64,000 nt of DNA from Chrysomallon squamiferum (Eukaryota > Mollusca > Gastropoda > Neomphalida > Peltospiridae): positions 33,387,927 to 33,451,926 of the forward strand of contig CM022671.1 of NCBI GenBank assembly GCA_012295275.1. The letters are read 5' to 3'. The translations under genes were made by a program, and so were the position numbers. Position 1 is the stretch's first letter. Each line of letters begins with the position of its first letter. The notes below the pieces were generated by a model. That model was not told where the DNA came from. It saw only the letters and a program-made list of their open reading frames with translations, and searched no databases. Below are positions 60,640 to 64,000 of this stretch, piece by piece.

Positions 60640-61214
60640 AACTAATCTGCAGCAGCAACAGTTATCCCGGTGGTAATAATATAGTAGTAATAGTAATAAC
60701 AGTAGCAACCTGCAGAATTATTATTATTACTGTCGTCATTTTCAGTGATGGTGGTAACGGTGGTTGTAGTAGTAGTGCTAGTAGTAGTAATTATAGAAAC
60801 CGTATCAGCGACAACAGCTGTAGTTACATGATTAAAACATTTCTTTGAAAATAAACCAAATATTGGAAATTAAGAACTATCAAGTTTTTTTTAGCTGATG
60901 TTTGTGATGTGTGTACGTACGACTGTGTGTTTGTGGGTTGTAATAACGATTTCAATCAGACATTTCTGTCAGTGGTATCAGGCAGTAATCCGGTTCTCGC
61001 TTCTCGGCACGCGATTTCACATTAACTTTTATATCAGAGCCGACGCGTTGTTTCCGATTCTGGAAATCAGAGATGTCGACAAGACGCGCGCCTAGCACTG
61101 AGTCAATAATTACCAGTACCTTGTTCTTCCTTTGATTAACTCCTGTCCATGCCCACAGGGGCTTAGAGTGTCTTTCACCCAGTCCTCTATAATATCAACG
61201 AGATCATAGGTCAG

Positions 61215-61346
61215 TTATTTTATTTTATTTTATTTTATTTTATTTTATTTTATTTTATTTTATTTTATTTTATTTTACTTTATTTTATTTTTATTTTATT
61301 TATTTATTTATTTTATTTTATTTTATTTTATTTTATTTATTTATTA
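61215..61346. repeat. (TTTTA)n pentanucleotide array
   Basis: About 130 bases of TTTTA with a few TTTA interruptions. Confidence 0.95.
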
Positions 61347-61431
61347 TAAGTATTACTTTTTTCTTTTTATCTGTCTAATGTATTTCGGAATTTTAAAATT
61401 TTGCTTACTGTTGTTGCTGTTATTATTATTG

Positions 61432-61472
<41 letters not shown>

Positions 61473-62814
61473 GTCTTTCATTTTCTATTACTTTATTTTT
61501 GATATCACTGCTCTTATTTATGTATTATTTGTCTTCTTTTTCATTGTGTTAAAGATTTATTTTCTTGATTGAACGAATTTTTTTTTTTTCTCTATTTTTT
61601 TTTAAAAAGTTTTCTAACTTCCTTTTCGTTTTTAAAGTGTCCCATTTCACTCGTTAATTTTGACAAATGCACACAGGACGCTGGTGCTCCGACCCGGAGG
61701 GTGGAAAATCCCATGACAAATCAATCTTTATTTTTTTTCCTCTTTTCTTCTTTTTTTTTTTCAGTTACTGCGTTCAAACGTTTGTCGATGCCTCCTTATT
61801 GCAGTGTGATTGTGCAAACACGAATAACAACGAATGAAATTTGTTGCCGACATTCCTTCACTTGGGAACGACAATGAGGATGATGAAAACTGTGTAAGAG
61901 TGCGAGCTGAACGTCTGTGATTATCACTGATGTAGCCTGCAATTACAAGACTGCCAACGAGGTGTCTGAAGTCTTGTTATTTCAAGATTTTAATACTGGA
62001 TTTTTTTATAAGTAAGTCATTTTATAATAACTGTATTTGTTATTGTTATTGTTGTTGTTGTTGATACTGTTACTATTTTGTTGTTGTGTTTTGTTGTTCT
62101 TATTATTAATCTTGTTGATGCTGTTTTTGCTGTTATTACTGTCGTCATAATTATTATCATTTTCGTCATTTTAATTACGATCATCATCAGCATCATTATC
62201 ATTATGTGTTTGGTTTTTTTCAGTTTTGTTTTGTTAAAGTTGTTCTTCATTCGTTTTCTTTTCATTTTTAACATCATATCACCACCACACAACCATCACT
62301 GGGTCAACTACTACTAACAACAAAATAAGAACATCAACAACAACAACAACAATAATAGTAATAATAAGAAACCGAATTAATAGACAGGATTAGCAATGTA
62401 ATGACACTTTGTTCTGTACTTCTTATTTTCATTTTTTTCTTCTTTATTTTTTTTTTTTTTTCAGTTTTGCGTTCAGAAATTTTTTATCATTTATTTTTAC
62501 TGATTATATTTCATTAATAACTGATTTCTACAATTTTCGTTTCTTTACTTGATTAAAGAAAATGCTCTCGGAAAAAACATAAATCTACACAAAAATGGAT
62601 TAACATCATTACATGTTTAGTGTATTGTGTTTTTATTCCATTTTTAAATCACAGAAGTAGAATCTAAAATTTAAAATCCCCCTGTTTTTACAACATAAAA
62701 GCATTTGAAGATATAACCCTGCTGAAATTCCAGTTTTGTTTGTTTGTTTGTTTGTTTGTTTGTTAAACCTTCAGTATTTCTGTTTAATAACAGCTGCGTG
62801 ATAAGACGTAGAAC

Positions 62815-62863
<49 letters not shown>

Positions 62864-63473
62864 GCAGTTGTACTAGTACTAGAAGCGATAATAACACAAA
62901 AATATCAATAATCAGCAACTTAGGCCTATGAGTTTATAAACTAACATCAGAGAACTATATGAAAAAGCTGCAAATACAGTTTTAAATTATTTATTTATTT
63001 ATTTATTTATCTATTTATTTGTTTGTTTTAAATATAAAATTAACTAAAATCTGCTTACGAACCTAATTTTGTTTCGTTGACTTTTTCATATGATATCGAG
63101 ACAATGAAAGACCCGGAAGACCTACTTTGTAAAACCGTTGAAGTACTTAATTGGCTTTGACAGCCATGTTTTGCGTTCTGCGTCTCAACCGTTTGTCAAA
63201 AGCGTTTTTATGAGTCAAGGTCGTTTCTATTTTCTCGTGAATCGGAAGCACAATTTGAACAAATCAAGTATATATATCAGCATATCTACCCAATAACAGT
63301 ATAGTAAGAAACAAAATTATTGGCTAAATGACTAAGCTCAGATGTGAGTTGAATGGACGTATGTCGTGCTGGATCGGATAAAAACTAATCAGCAGCTGAG
63401 GTGCCAGTGGATGGTTTGGAGGGTTCTGGCTTTTGCATGATGTACATTATAAGTAAAAATAGGGAGTTCTTGT

Positions 63474-63476
<3 letters not shown>

Positions 63477-63519
<43 letters not shown>

Positions 63520-63535
63520 GTATATATATGTATAT
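63477..63535. repeat. (TA)n array
   Basis: Alternating TA with some TATG units. Confidence 0.93.
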
Positions 63536-63892
63536 AATCCTGAAGTCAAATTTTGCTACAAGACTGCAACCGCAATCGGCTCGTCTATTCTGTATGTAGA
63601 TGGAATTTCAGAGTAACCGCAGAAATTAACATCATTAACAAGTAACTGTTAAAAGCATCACAGTGATTTAAGGTAATGTTACTTTCTAAAAGGTAAAAAA
63701 ATGAATTAACTTTTACTATAGCTATAAATTATAAAAAACAAGCTTCGGCTGCGGAAGTTTGAAAACAACAACACAGAAGCAAAACATGGTTATATAAGGT
63801 TTCTTAACATTGATAATTTTTGTGGCAGCATTACAAGTTAGCACGTATTTTTATTATTTCTTTCTTCTTTTTTTTTTTTAATTATCTTGTCT

Positions 63893-63961
<69 letters not shown>

Positions 63962-63981
63962 AAGAAGAAGAAGAAGAAGAA
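63893..63981. repeat. (TAA)n(GAA)n array
   Basis: TAA units to about 63930, then about 16 GAA units. Long GAA tracts can form triplex DNA. Confidence 0.93.
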
Positions 63982-64000
63982 AAGAACACATCTAAATTAA

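Larger units (their letters stand above)
57700..64000. other. Non-coding, repeat-rich right end
   Basis: Holds a GC-richer patch with two ATGGCG sequences near 57790-57855, tetra-, penta- and trinucleotide arrays, and unremarkable AT-rich DNA. Frames here are repeat artefacts. No gene supported. Confidence 0.55.

Overview
The window is animal nuclear DNA. It is AT-rich, full of di-, tri- and tetranucleotide arrays, has GT-AG introns, and contains one 200-N scaffold gap. The gene content (a SAMD9-like tandem pair without SAM domains, plus a CARD/Z-alpha/SH2 protein) and the repeat texture suggest a lophotrochozoan, most likely a mollusc and perhaps a cephalopod. That taxonomic guess is inference; I could not search it.

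Layout. 1-1056 is a near-identical copy of 5069-6124, cut off by the gap at 1057-1256. 2509-16834 (+) is a 13-exon gene whose splice phases all agree. It encodes a 486-residue protein: CARD, Z-alpha (Z-DNA/Z-RNA binding) domain, tyrosine-motif segment, linker, and an SH2-like domain lacking the phosphotyrosine arginine. Its large intron 10 holds a 2.8 kb minisatellite. About 19.85-25.9 kb holds four tandem copies of a 1.1-1.75 kb promoter-like unit. 26075-32799 (+) is a CARD plus SAMD9-like gene with one early frameshift and a cluster of indels near its 3' end. 36587-43698 (+) is an intact 1671-residue SAMD9-like gene whose N-terminal exon carries a RHIM-type motif in place of a CARD. Its second intron contains an RNase H fragment of a non-LTR element and a Tigger/pogo-like element. 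51445-52905 (-) is an alanine aminotransferase with an intronless coding region. From about 53 kb to the end I see only low-complexity and unrecognised non-coding DNA.

How the genes may work together (inference). Three same-strand neighbours carry parts known from vertebrate nucleic-acid sensing and cell-death signalling: Z-alpha and RHIM (together in ZBP1), CARDs (as in RIG-I-like receptors), and the SAMD9 chassis of AlbA_2, SIR2-like, P-loop NTPase, TPR and OB-fold regions. The first and second genes share a duplicated linker-exon block. The two SAMD9-like genes are collinear paralogues with different homotypic-interaction modules at the N terminus. An identical 15-bp sequence containing an ISRE/IRF-type site lies about 0.8 kb upstream of the first coding exon of both. 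I read the locus as a candidate Z-nucleic-acid sensor/effector cluster, joined by CARD or RHIM contacts and possibly IRF-inducible. None of this function is shown by sequence alone.
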